Part shown: one piece after another, positions 49,300 through 58,614 of the stretch | How the letters are laid out: every line of letters begins with the position of its first letter | How positions within the stretch are numbered: position 1 is the first letter of the stretch | From: Agapanthus africanus | Taxonomy: Eukaryota > Streptophyta > Magnoliopsida > Asparagales > Amaryllidaceae | NCBI GenBank assembly: GCA_030015575.1 | Contig: JASDDO010000024.1 | Span: 222,600,996-222,664,995, forward strand | DNA length: 64,000 bases | Direction of reading: 5' to 3' | Notes under the pieces: model-generated | What the model saw: the letters and a program-made list of their open reading frames with translations, nothing else | Databases searched by the model: none | Told to the model about the DNA's origin: nothing | Made by a program: the position numbers and the translations under genes

Positions 49300-52269
49300 T
49301 GTTACGCCCCGCTTTCCAAGGTACGCTAAAGTGGGCACGTGACATAGCCAACCATGCTACCTGTGGATAGGAAATATCCTTCCACAGTCACATTACGGCT
49401 GTAGAGATATCAAGAACAGGAAAGTAAACTAACTATCTAGTACATGTCCATAAGCCAGAGTAAAAGAGTCAAGAGATAACAATATGCGGAAGCCAAGAGA
49501 TACAATAAATGAAACACCTGGAGTGAAACTACGTACCGACAGGAACCTCACCGCTCGTCTAACAGCGGCAAAACTCTTAATCAGTCTGCAACAAGGTAGA
49601 AGAATCTGGGCCATGCAAAACCCAGACGTTAGCGCGTCAAGTCATCAAATAATAACATAATAAACAGGCAATGCGAGTATAAACATGAATAAAGCAAGGG
49701 TAACAATAATATGAATCAGAGCAGTGCAGGGTAATGTGCAGTAGGTAAACTGGACTATTCTATCAGGTTCTCTGTTCTAAGGTCTTTGAAATCAATTTGA
49801 TGAATCATTGATGTAACTCAATAGTATCCCGTGCATGCCCGGGACCACGGTCTAAGACTCTCGGGCTAAAACCGAGACGTGCCGCTAGGCACTAACAGGG
49901 AAAGGGTAAAGACCAACGATGTCAGCAGCATCGTCACGAGGCGGGCCTGGCCTCTAAAACTGATCAGTACAAGTAGTGAACTGTTGAGTTACAAGTCAGG
50001 TTTCACCTTTGATTTTCCCATACCCCCAAGTTATATGTGTAAGTCAAGTCAGGTATTCCGAAATCAAGAAACTAATGCCAACACAGGATCAGGTAAACAT
50101 GTTTGTCTGGATAGACAACAGGAACGGTTCATGAGGACTACATGTCAGGTTCGTTGGCATTAGACACAAGATCAGGTAACGGGTCAGGTCATGGTACATC
50201 ATGTCAAGTCAAGCAGTATACGGTACCATGTCGGGTCAATCAATGTGTAGGTAGCAAGACAGTTCAAGAAGCAAGCGATATCATAGGTGTACTCACAATC
50301 AGTTATATAATCAAGCATGTGTATTAACAACATGAGATAAGCAATGAATTAAGCAATAGGCAGATTCATTCAATTAGCAATACCGTTATCAATTGTGTCA
50401 CAGGGATGATTTCAATGTTATGCGAATGCAGTAAGACAATTATAGCCATTTAATCATGTTAACAAGTTTAAAACTTCATAGATGCAATGTTATAAGTGTA
50501 TATAGGTTCCACGAATGAAATCACAGTTTAAGTAGTTTAAATGTATACGAGTGTTCGAATGAAGTAAAACGGTAGAAAAGGGTGCCATAGGCTACATCAT
50601 CAGTGAAAGTGTAATCAAAACAGGTAAATGTGATTATTAGGTTCCAAATTAGTAATTACAACAGGTAGGTTCCAAGTTTTGAAAGATAAATGATATTTAA
50701 CAATATTGAACATGAAAAAGAGAAATGATCGTACCAAAGTTAAATTTATAGGTTTAGGGTGTCATTAATTATAAGTAAATATTGTTTAGCATGTAGCAAG
50801 GGGTACTTGCCTCGACGGGTCGCGAACCGGGAATACGGAACGATAAACGTCGGCGGGGAAAACTCGCGACGGGCACACGGTTCACGGAATGAACCCAAAC
50901 GACGAACAGTGGAACCACACGGGTCGGAGTACCTCGCTGGAACGTCGGAACGCGTCGTCGGCACTGCCGGATTCCGGCGAGATCAGAAACAGCGAATGTT
51001 AAGAGTTGCAATCAAGAAAAGAAGGAAAACTAAAGAAGAAAGGAAGGAGGGTGGAGAAAGGAAGGATACTTACTGTGGATTGAAGGGGGTCGTGATGGTC
51101 GACGGCGTCGACGGGGCTCCGGCGGACCACCTGCAGTGAACAACGGCTAAACACGGAACGGGGAAGAGAACTGGCGAAACGAAGGAGGAAGGAAGGAGAA
51201 AGAAGATAATTGCCGAGGGGGTTGCACGAGGTCGGGGGCGGATTGAGATCGCCGGCAGCGACTCCGACGGCGCAGACGCGTGCAGGGGGTTGCTGGTGGC
51301 CGCGGCGCGAGTGCAGGGTTGAAGTCAGGTGCTCGGGGGGAGGAAGAGAGGAAGAAGAGGGGAGGAGGTAGTGGTGATGAGGGTGGTGAGATGGTGATGA
51401 GAAGTCGTCGGCGACGGGCTGCAGCGGCGAGGGTGAAGGCGGCGGTAGCTAGGGTTGCATAGGGTTGGGTTTCAGCGGCTGAAGGAGAGAATGTAAAGAG
51501 GAGAGAGAAAGGGCTTTTAAATATAGGAGAGAGAGAGAGAGAGATGGGGGGGGGAGAGAGAGAGATGGGGAGAGAGAGAGAGGGAGATACGGGAGAGAGA
51601 GAGAAGAGATGGAGAGAGGAGAGAGATAGAGAGACGGGGGAGGGAGAGGAGAGAGAGAGGGAGATACGGGAGAGAGAGAGAGATAGAGAGACGGGGGAGA
51701 GAGAGGAAAGAGAGAGAGACAGGGGAAGTGGGGCCCAGGGGAGTTGTGAAGGTTTTGATTGGTTGAGATAGAAATTTGGAAGATTTAGAAATATATAAAA
51801 TATATTATATGGTTAGAATCAAATTATACGTCGGTTTAAAAATATTATAAATTTGGGATTTTGGCGCAAAATAAAACATTTCCAAATCGCGCCCGGGTCG
51901 GGTCCAAAAATTTGAAATTGAAATAATAGAATTTTAAGCGGGATCCAAAAGTGAAAATGAAGTATTTTACAATCAAAAAGCATACCCCCAAAACGGACAC
52001 ACGTACGTGCACGTAGCCATCCAAACTCGTCCGTTTCACTGAACGGGACGAGAACACAATGCACGGACGCTATAGCAGGGTTAGGGGTGTCAAGTAGGCC
52101 AAGATGAATATTTTTAAATTTTATTTTAGATACCATAAATTGTTATATGCAGAATTGAATTGACGGGGTAAAATTACAATAAGTAACAATCAAGCAAGAT
52201 AAATGAAATAAAGGTCACACTCCATTCATAAAGTAACAGAAATTAGTAGCATTGGGCTCGGGTGTTACA
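49300..52269 (-). mobile_element. Solo LTR S3 (Gypsy-type, reversed) in Copia C
   Basis: 2,970 bp, on the minus strand from TGTAACACCCGAGCCC to AAAGCGGGGCGTAACA. It is flanked by an exact duplication GATAC (49295-49299 and 52270-52274). It has the same ends as S1 and S2, with no primer site or repeated ends inside, so it is a solo LTR. The middle (50800-51500) is GC-rich. A minus-strand TATA-like run precedes a C/T-rich leader near 51520. This is the last event in its nest. Confidence 0.88.
51527..51725. repeat. GA-rich microsatellite
   Basis: Long runs of GAGAGA broken by GGGG and ATACGGG segments inside S3. The arginine/glutamate-rich reading frame at this place is a product of the repeat. 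Confidence 0.9.
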
Positions 52270-53461
52270 GATACTCATAGACGAATGGACCGGACTGTAC
52301 AGATATTGTCACTGACAGGCTCAGTAGGGTGTCTGGATGAGTTCGCTTATCAGCCTCCCTTTTGGTCAATACCTGGTAGCCCGTTACGTACAACTAGTAC
52401 CACAGACGTGCTAGTGGTTAAATCCATAGCCAGTGTATTGACGAGTCTTTAGAGTCCCCCACAACAGTTTCTCAAGTTTCGGACGAAACATTGTAAAGGC
52501 CATATGGTATTATGGCAGGGTTCGATCATATACGTGCACTTGTGCATGGATCATGATCGGACGGATCATACTAGTGGGCTTTGGTTTAAGCCAGATCCTA
52601 TTATTAGATTTGTTGGATTACTTTAGTCTTATCGCATTTGCATTCAGTCGGAATGCGGATGCAAGTTTGTATATACAGGTGAGGGGTATCCTTGTGATCC
52701 GTCACGAGTTTACTTTAGATGCTGCCATATCTTTTTTATTGTTGTAAACATTTGGATTAATATTTACATGTGGAAATTGTGAGTGGAAATGATTATGATG
52801 AGCATTTAATGTGACATGGACATGGGTAGTGACTCGTGGTCTTTTTATTTGTGCTAATGTCAAATTAGTATTTGTTTATTGTGTTGAATTGATGGATGGA
52901 GAGAGAGAGGGCAGCCATATAGGCTTAGGTTTGCACTTGGATTCCTATTTCTAGCTCTCACAATAATTCAACACAATACACAAAAAAGGCTCCTCTCTTT
53001 TCTTTCTTCTTCTTGCTCACAACATCCACCATGGCATCATCTTCTACCTCCACTCTAACCATCTCATGTGTTGAGAATCCTAGAGTGTCAAGAGACAAAG
53101 TTATCACACACATTCTCTAATTCACCTTGGACACGTCGGCTAGCAAATTTCGTGTCCGAGTTGCTTCGGTTCGAAACGGGAGCCCGTAAAAGGATTTATA
53201 GATGTGACTCCCTTTCCGACGAGGAGACCGGAGATCGAGCGAGATCGGAGATGCCGCAAGGACCTAAAGATGGTGGCTAAAGACCGAAGGACACGGATCG
53301 ATCGGTATAGCTTTTCTAACTCTCTTTAGATTGCTAGTTTAATATTAATGGTTCGATCCGGATTAAAGTCTGCGTTAGTACCAGTTTCAAGTTTATGAAA
53401 AGTTTTTTGTTTCCGTATTTTGGTCTCGGATTTACGGCCGAGACGCTACCGTAGACTTACA

Positions 53462-54181
53462 GGCTCGTCTCCAGCCCGGCTGAGGCCACGAGCCTGGGCT
53501 GAGGCCCGAGCTGGCTCTGCCCGAGGCCAGATCGGGCCACAGGCTCGGCCCGAGGCTAGCTCGGGCCTAGGGTTGGCCCTCTTAGATTTTTTTTTAAAAT
53601 GTTTTTTTTTCTAAAAAATAATTCGAAAATTGTTTTTTTCCATAAATATTTTTTGTTAGAAAAAAATTATTTTGTTACATACCAAAAATCCAAAATAATA
53701 TTTGGTTCCAAACCAAAATCCAAAAGAAAAAATTTGGTTCTATCACCAAAATCCAAAAATCATACAAGTTTTTTTATCCATAAAAGCAGGGTTAGAGTTT
53801 TAGGAAAAATTGCGATATGGCCGCCATTAATACTCACCAAAAGAGGAAAAAAATTATTTTTTTTCCTTTTTATTCAAAAAAAGATCCAATGTTTTAAAAT
53901 AAATTTTATCTCATCTATTGTTTCATGGGTAATTTCACATCAACGAACTAGAAAAACATTATAAGCATCATAAAAATAGATCTAATATATGGTGACATTA
54001 TGATGCAAAATTGATCGATCTATGAAGATCCATCAGAACGATAATCCTAAAAATATTGATCCGTCATAAAATAATTATAAAAATAATTTGAATTATGTTT
54101 AGATAAAAAAAAACGCAACTTTTGAGTTACAAATATTTTAAATATCACAGATTTATAATTCTACGAACGTGCGATGCATGT
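53462..54181 (-). other. Probable leader of Copia D
   Basis: It lies between the right duplication of Copia C and the primer site of Copia D. The first 130 bp are GC-rich (GGCCCGAG repeats). The rest is AT-rich with A and T homopolymers. On the minus strand this would be the region just after the primer site of D. No gag is visible. Confidence 0.45.
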
Positions 54182-54193
54182 CTCTGATACCAA
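54182..54193 (-). promoter_or_regulatory. Primer-binding site of Copia D
   Basis: The minus strand reads TTGGTATCAGAG, matching the initiator-methionine tRNA end used by most plant Copia elements. It touches the 5' LTR at 54194. Confidence 0.8.
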
Positions 54194-54401
54194 TTTACAC
54201 TTTAAGTAATGTAGATACAAAATATGCAACTAAGCACAGCAGAAAATGTATGTATCTACCATAAAAGTTTACGATATACATGATCTGATTGATTAGATTG
54301 ATCACCTTACCTACGTCACGTAGAAAATTTGATCTTTAACGCCTCCAAGCAATGGCCGGAAGGAAACCCCAGTTTGGTAGAAAGCGACCCAATGGCTGAC
54401 A
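54194..54401 (-). repeat. Copia D 5' LTR, internally deleted
   Basis: 208 bp. Both ends match the 409-bp 3' LTR (TTACACTTTAAGTAATGTAGA; CCCAATGGCTGACA), but about 200 bp in the middle are missing, with the break near 54377-54386. The terminal base pair next to the primer site has changed. Confidence 0.8.
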
Positions 54402-55190
54402 CTAGGTTTGCGGGGATGAGCTAAACTAAAGGAAAATCTCATGAAAGAATGCAAGTTGTGCTAGCTATCATTTTCATAAGATAACAGTTATGTAACAACC
54501 ATGGTTACAAACTTGTATCTTTTATTCGAAAGAATGGGTTTATTTACGTAGTTTTCTATGTTATAAAACCTTTAAGGGATTTTGGTATAATACAAAAGAA
54601 TCCAAAGAAAGGTTATTTGAAACAAAACAATAGATAATATATTGTATACATTATATGAAAAGAAAAATGACAATTAGACTCTCCAATTGAAATTAGTTGG
54701 GATTTTGATTGAAATAGATTAGCAAGAAAAACATGCAATTGAGCAGGCGTGCTTTGAATTTCAATTTCCTTTTGTAGGATATGCATCTATATAATAATTA
54801 GTTATGTTTGCAAGTTGTATTCCGCATATAAGAGGTTTTGAAAGTATTTCCTCTTTTTGTCAATATGTTTAATTGCAATTAAATATGATGTTGATTTATT
54901 ATAGAGATAGTCATATTATAACAGCTATGGATTGTTACTAAATCTTAATAATTAAAATATATTGTTACTAAATCATAATGACCGATACAAGAATATATAA
55001 TCAAGTGATGAGAGATGAGTATTATTTAGTTAGGATTCTTTACTGTTAATGCACAAAATACAGGACGACGGTTATAACCAGGTTAAATCAATCGCAGAAA
55101 TTATTGGAGCACTTCGGGTCGCAGAAAATTTCGGGGATGAGGGGGGCGACCGCCCCTGCGCGCGCCCCTTGCTCTGTCCATGAATGCCAA

Positions 55191-55300
55191 GTTAAGCTTT
55201 TTTTTGACCAAAACGAAGGAAAACTTTTCCGCATTTCATTAAACGAAAGCTACAAAGATAGTCATACAATAAAAAATATTAAAAAAACAGAAAGCATAGA
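55191..55300 (-). mobile_element. Possible LINE 3' tail
   Basis: A run of eight T (55198-55205) is followed by GACCAAAACGAAGGAAAA and CATTTCATTAAACGAAAGC. On the minus strand this reads as a LINE-like 3' end: TTTAATGAAATG, CCTTCGTTTTGGTC, then poly(A). No target duplication was found and nothing upstream is coding, so the call is tentative. Confidence 0.35.
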
Positions 55301-55301
55301 A

Positions 55302-55470
55302 CACTACTACGGAGTGTGCATTTAGTAACGGTTGTAACCGTTACCGAAACACAATATGGTAACGGTTTTAACCGTTACACAACCGTTATGATAAACCCCG
55401 TCATCAGAAGCCTGGTAATTGTTAAAACTGTTACGATATACCCAATATGGTAACGGTTGGAGCCGCTCTC
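55302..55470 (+). mobile_element. Possible CACTA transposon end with subterminal repeats
   Basis: It begins CACTACTACGGAGTG and carries GTAACGG / CCGTTAC motifs in both orientations (GTAACGGTTGTAACCGTTAC, GTAACGGTTTTAACCGTTAC, then a third GTAACGG). CACTA elements start with CACTA and carry such subterminal repeats. The second end and the 3-bp duplication were not found, so a fragment is the best reading. Confidence 0.4.
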
Positions 55471-55824
55471 TACTAAAACACTCAAATTCAACTCTAAACA
55501 ATTCAAATAACTGTCTTATCTAACTCTACAACTTGTTTGTGTTGTTGAAGAGTGGAATTTGAATGTTTCAGTTGATGAACATAAAGGTTGTTTACAGAAT
55601 TAAATCAGTTGAGAGGGTATAACTATCAGCGCAATATGAGGTAAACTAAAGGGGGTATTGTGCAATCAATCCATCAACATGCAATTCATAATGATAAGTC
55701 CAAACCCTTTTTAATTATACAGGCCAGCAAATTCTATAGGTCTGCATCCCAAATGATAAGAATCCAAATCTCACACAAATTTCAAATAAAATGAAAAATT
55801 AAATAAAGAAAAGAAAAAGGACCC
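55471..55824. other. Spacer
   Basis: AT-rich sequence. I see no gene, element end or RNA gene. Confidence 0.4.
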
Positions 55825-56061
55825 TCAACAAACCCCATTGGTCTTCTTCCTATCCACAAACTTCATCCAATACGTCGTGATCTCCCTCTCCATCTCCATC
55901 ACGCTCTTCTTCTTGACGACAACCCCATCTTCGGTCTTCTCCGCCGCAAGATTAGCAACCACCACGACTCGGCTCGGGAGTCCATCGATCTCCACCATCA
56001 CCTTCTTCAAATCCGAAACCAAACGCTCCGTAAGGATTCTTGATGGAGGTACGAATCTTCC
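55825..56061 (-). pseudogene. Unrecognised minus-strand reading frame, possible last exon or gene remnant
   Basis: An open frame of 78 codons ends in TGA at 55827-55825. It reads as ordinary, non-repetitive protein (SDLKKVMVEIDGLPSR, then VVVVANLAAEK and EREITTYWMKFVDRK), with a mix of charged and hydrophobic residues unlike the transposon shadows around it. A stop at 56062-56064 closes it upstream and there is no ATG near its start. A minus-strand TATATAAA lies at about 56309-56316. It could be the last exon of a host gene or a captured gene fragment. I do not recognise the family. Confidence 0.35.
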
Positions 56062-56064
56062 TCA

Positions 56065-57107
56065 GATATTGTTCTCCGTCGATTTTTCTGCCAGCGGGGC
56101 TTAACGGTTGAGATTTGATGTGAGGGTTGAGCGTGTGGATTTCAATGAGTTGTTGGTTGTTGTTGACGCTGAGCTACCTGTAAAAGAAGCCCCGGGATGA
56201 GAAACCACCGTAGGACCCTTCGACGAACAAGTAAGTACCGAAGAATATTATGGCAGAGTAGCGGTGTATTGGAATTAGTTCGAAATACCAGAGTCGTCTG
56301 GAGGAGTGGTTTATATAGCGGTCGGATGGAGCGAGCCGATGCGAGATTCTCATCGTCTGTTACGCCCCTGCGCCACGTTCGCATTGATAGCGGTATACGC
56401 CTATTAATGGCAAGATACGTTCATTAATGGCGAGATACGCTAGCGGGAGATACGGGACGTGGAGCGGCGGAGATCCCATCGTGGCGAGATACAGAAAGCC
56501 GTTACGGGACGTTTGGGCTCCGTGCTTCCGGCCAAACAGGGATGCTAAGGAATCTCAAACATAAGATAACTCGGAGACGAGCACGTGAGCTGAGAAGTCT
56601 CAGCTATAGGTAGCTCGGATACGAGCTACTGGCTGGTGGTTAGCCGAAGAGGGAATGTGCTCCGGGTAGGTTATCTGAAAGGTCGGGCGCAAGCTCGTAG
56701 GCGAGGCGTCAAGAAATGTCCCTCATATATCATACTTATTCCAGTTCTGCAGCCCCCAGAAATCTAGCGGGTTTACGTGGACGACACGTCATCCACTACG
56801 TATCGTGATCCGGGAAATTCCTACTTACGAGCATCATCATTATCCCCTACTCTTGTTTCGACTTATTCATGGGTCGGGTCGAGAGTGGTCTGCTCTGTCT
56901 TCAACATTCGGTTTGGTGCAGAGGATTCTTCATAGTAGGTTTTCTGGGAACGGCACGGCGTTTGGCGGCCATGTCTCTTCGATCTCCGGATCCACATGAC
57001 GTGTGAATATACTTTGAAACTTCCTAAGTAGAGCCCTAGTAGAGGTAGGAAGTCACTCGCCTTCTTCGACTTGCATGACGCGCCTTAATTTTTGCGCGTA
57101 TCCTTGG
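56065..57107. other. Spacer or U3-like region
   Basis: Moderately GC-rich, without a supported gene. GAGATACG/AGATACG and TAGCTCGG...CGAGCTA elements repeat at about 56400-56640. TGTTACGCCCC at 56358 looks like an LTR start, but no partner was found. Confidence 0.4.
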
Positions 57108-57365
57108 TGACGTCAGCAGATCAGCGAAATGGTGGCACTATATAGTAGACGTCGCTTCGCTCGCTCAGGCCGTCGATTTTCATGCCACGCGGCCATAATT
57201 GGGTGGCGGGTTACGAGACGTCGCTTCCGCCAATTGGATCCATGTGAGGGAGAAACGTCCAATGGTTGGTTGTCGCGTGACGTCATCGGGGCCGTGGGGT
57301 GTGACGCTTCATTTTGGCGGGAGCGGATTTGGGCCGTCGGAAGGCTTTTGCTGAGTGTATAAATA
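57108..57365 (+). promoter_or_regulatory. Promoter-like region with two TGACGTCA sites and a TATA box
   Basis: Palindromic TGACGTCA occurs at 57108-57115 and 57278-57285, CCAAT at 57259-57263 and TATAAATA at 57358-57365. The ATG of the serine-rich ORF is 119 bp after the TATA box. TGACGTCA is a bZIP-type site in plants. Whether this drives a host gene or a transposon is open. Confidence 0.6.
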
Positions 57366-57483
57366 GGAGAGGCCTTTCCCTTGAAAACACCTTTGCTTTG
57401 CTTGCCTCCTGTCATCTGAGGGTTACTCAGCGTTTCATCCCTTAGGTCGGATCCTCAGTCACTCTTCTCTTGAATCAGATAAG

Positions 57484-57732
57484 ATGTCTTCTTCTAATGT
57501 TTTTGTTGATGTAGTTGAGTCGGGCGATGAGATTTCAATCTCTGAAGCCGAGCCCAGTGGGTCATCTTCCTCTTCCTCGGCTTCTGAAAGTCGAGAAAGT
57601 TCTACTTCTTCCTCCGTGTCAGGCCCGCATCCAAGGAGTGGTGATGCCCTTGTTCTTCGTCGTCGGGGGGCAAAAAGGGCCCCTAAGGTGCGCATCGAGA
57701 ATACTCGTGATGTGCCCTTGTTTCCCCAATAA
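57484..57732 (+). CDS. Serine-rich acidic 82-residue ORF, probably the 5' end of a cut transposon ORF
   Basis: It starts at the first ATG after the TATA box. Residues 1-30 are acidic, residues 25-47 are mostly serine, and then come basic residues (LRRRGAKRAPKVR). It stops exactly where the repetitive LTR-like sequence begins (57730-57732). Serine-rich starts of this kind are common in plant Gypsy-type ORFs such as the family called putative gypsy type transposon, but no domain is long enough here to prove it. The most likely story is that the Tat element's LTR inserted into it and removed the rest. Real protein product uncertain. Confidence 0.45.
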   Translation: MSSSNVFVDVVESGDEISISEAEPSGSSSSSSASESRESSTSSSVSGPHPRSGDALVLRRRGAKRAPKVRIENTRDVPLFPQ

Positions 57733-57902
57733 AAGAGCAAAGCTCTGTTCAAAACTCAAGAGGCAGCGCCTCACGTGTCTTCCACGAGGGCGCCAGCGCC
57801 AGAGTTAAAAACTCTTAAAAGAGCAAAGCTCTATTCAAAACTCAAGAGGCAGCGCCTCACGTGTCTACCACGAGGGAGCCAGCGCCAGAGTTAAAAACTC
57901 TT
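57731..57902 (+). repeat. 86-bp direct repeat, two units
   Basis: Units 57731-57816 and 57817-57902 differ at about four positions. Each holds three perfect hairpins: AGAGCaaaGCTCT, GAGGCagcGCCTC and AGAGTtaaaaACTCT. Confidence 0.92.
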
Positions 57903-58614
57903 ATTGGCACCGCACGTGCACAGCACGTGAGCGCCGACGCCTAATAGAATTAAATTCTACTCTTTGTTAAACAGAGCCGTTGGATTAAAGATCCAACGGA
58001 GATGATACATCATCAGAATGCAGAATTAAATTCTGATTGAGGAAATATTCCTCAAATATTTCTAAACAAGAAAGATTACTTTCTGTAAAACAGAGTACTG
58101 TTAGATTAAAAATCCAATGATGATTAAAGAATCACCGATTTACAGAATAAATTCTGTATGGGAAAATATTTCCCTAATCTTGTTGAGAACAAGAAAAATA
58201 CCTTCTGTAAAACAGAAGCTCTTGGATCAAAGATCGAATGGTGGGTAAAATCCCCAAATCAATTAAGATCTCTCAATGAGAGGTTTCTTCAACTAATCAA
58301 CAGACATACCTCTACTATATAAAGGACCCAAGACTTTAAGTCTAACACAGAGAAACCCCCCATAAGCTTTAAAAAAAAGGAGAATGCTTTGAAAGAACAG
58401 AAAATTAAATTTTCGAGGAAGAAGAATTCTCTTCTTGAAAATTTTAGGTAAATAAAATTAGATAAAGATCCTGTGGATCATTCAAAAAAGAAGAAGAGAG
58501 AGAACTCAGGAGTGCTTAGCACTCAGTGGGCGGCGCTCAGTGCCCCCACGTGCCCCTCACGTGGGTGCCATAAAATAAAGAGTGCTTAGCACTCAGTGGC
58601 TGGCGCTCAGCGCC
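57734..58614 (+). other. Serial short perfect hairpins in the Tat LTR
   Basis: Perfect inverted repeats with 5-8 bp arms and mostly 3-5 nt loops lie nearly end to end. Examples: 57734-57746, 57760-57772, 57801-57815, 57945-57959 (TAGAATtaaATTCTA), 57978-57998 (8-bp arms), 58001-58014, 58021-58035, 58037-58055, 58082-58094, 58141-58158 (8-bp arms), 58160-58174, 58178-58194 (TCTTGTTgagAACAAGA), 58202-58218 (CTTCTGTaaaACAGAAG), 58270-58282, 58331-58343, 58400-58414, 58467-58479, 58510-58524, 58545-58565 and 58602-58614. Similar ones recur before the primer site (60209-60225, 60235-60256, 60282-60299). Confidence 0.88.
58316..58323 (+). promoter_or_regulatory. TATA box of the Tat LTR
   Basis: TATATAAA followed by GGACCC, the best promoter candidate in the LTR. 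A second candidate, CTATAAATC near 60358, is close to the primer site and would give a very short R-U5. Confidence 0.5.

Larger units (their letters stand above)
40645..53461 (+). mobile_element. Copia element C, complete but degenerate, carrying a solo LTR
   Basis: TGTTAGATATAGTGCCC at 40645 and CTTACA ending at 53461 are the outer ends. They are flanked by an exact 5-bp duplication GGCTC (40640-40644 and 53462-53466). The 5' LTR is 40645-42702. The primer site is 42703-42715, the polypurine tract about 48426-48437, and the 3' LTR starts at 48438. The LTRs look about 95 percent alike over their first 260 bases, so this is among the younger events here. The interior (5.7 kb) has no gag and only ruined pol, so the element must have moved with proteins from another copy. 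Confidence 0.92.
48438..53461 (+). repeat. Copia C 3' LTR, interrupted by solo LTR S3
   Basis: The LTR runs 48438-49299 and resumes at 52275 after S3 and its duplication, ending at 53461 (CTTACA). Joined, it has about the same length as the 5' LTR. Differences from the 5' LTR in the first 260 bases are about ten substitutions by eye. Confidence 0.9.
27590..54401 (-). mobile_element. Copia element D (minus strand), outer shell of the nest
   Basis: The outer ends are TGTACACTTTAAG at 27590 and GGCTGACA ending at 54401. They are flanked by an exact 5-bp duplication CTAGG (27585-27589 and 54402-54406) inside the hAT-like element. The LTR at the low-coordinate end is the 3' LTR. The one at the high-coordinate end is the 5' LTR, next to a primer site (54182-54193). 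Minus-strand pol remains lie at 32780-34790. The element is swollen by a solo LTR, Copia B and Copia C. The two LTRs differ in length because the 5' one has a large internal deletion. Confidence 0.87.
27566..55182. mobile_element. hAT-like non-autonomous element, split by a 26.8-kb Copia insertion
   Basis: The left end CAGGGACGGAGTCAGG (27566-27581) and the right end, read on the minus strand as CATGGACAGAGCAAGG (55182-55167), match at 12 of 16 positions. They are flanked by an exact 8-bp duplication AATGCCAA (27558-27565 and 55183-55190). CA...TG ends with 8-bp duplications are the hAT signature, and CAGGGGCGGAGCC-type ends are familiar in plant hAT miniature elements. Without the later insertion the element is about 0.8 kb (27566-27589 plus 54407-55182) and holds no transposase. 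G-rich subterminal sequence (TTTGCGGGGATGAGC; AATTTCGGGGATGAGGGG) is present on both sides. Everything from 27590 to 54401 arrived later. Confidence 0.85.

Noticed and set aside
51544..51771. Arginine/glutamate-rich 75-codon frame
   Set aside because: A direct product of the GA microsatellite inside solo LTR S3.
55838..56104. Plus-strand 88-codon frame opposite the unrecognised minus-strand frame
   Set aside because: Low-complexity serine/threonine content mirrors the other strand. The minus strand looks more like protein, though neither is proven.
56358..56374. TGTTACGCCCC as the start of another LTR
   Set aside because: It resembles the reversed end of S3, but no matching second end, duplication or primer site was found near it.
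57746..57750. TGTTC as the 5' end of the Tat LTR, pairing with GAACA at 60468-60472
   Set aside because: It lies inside a hairpin and inside an 86-bp duplicated unit that starts upstream of it, so it cannot be a clean LTR border. The true start is left open.
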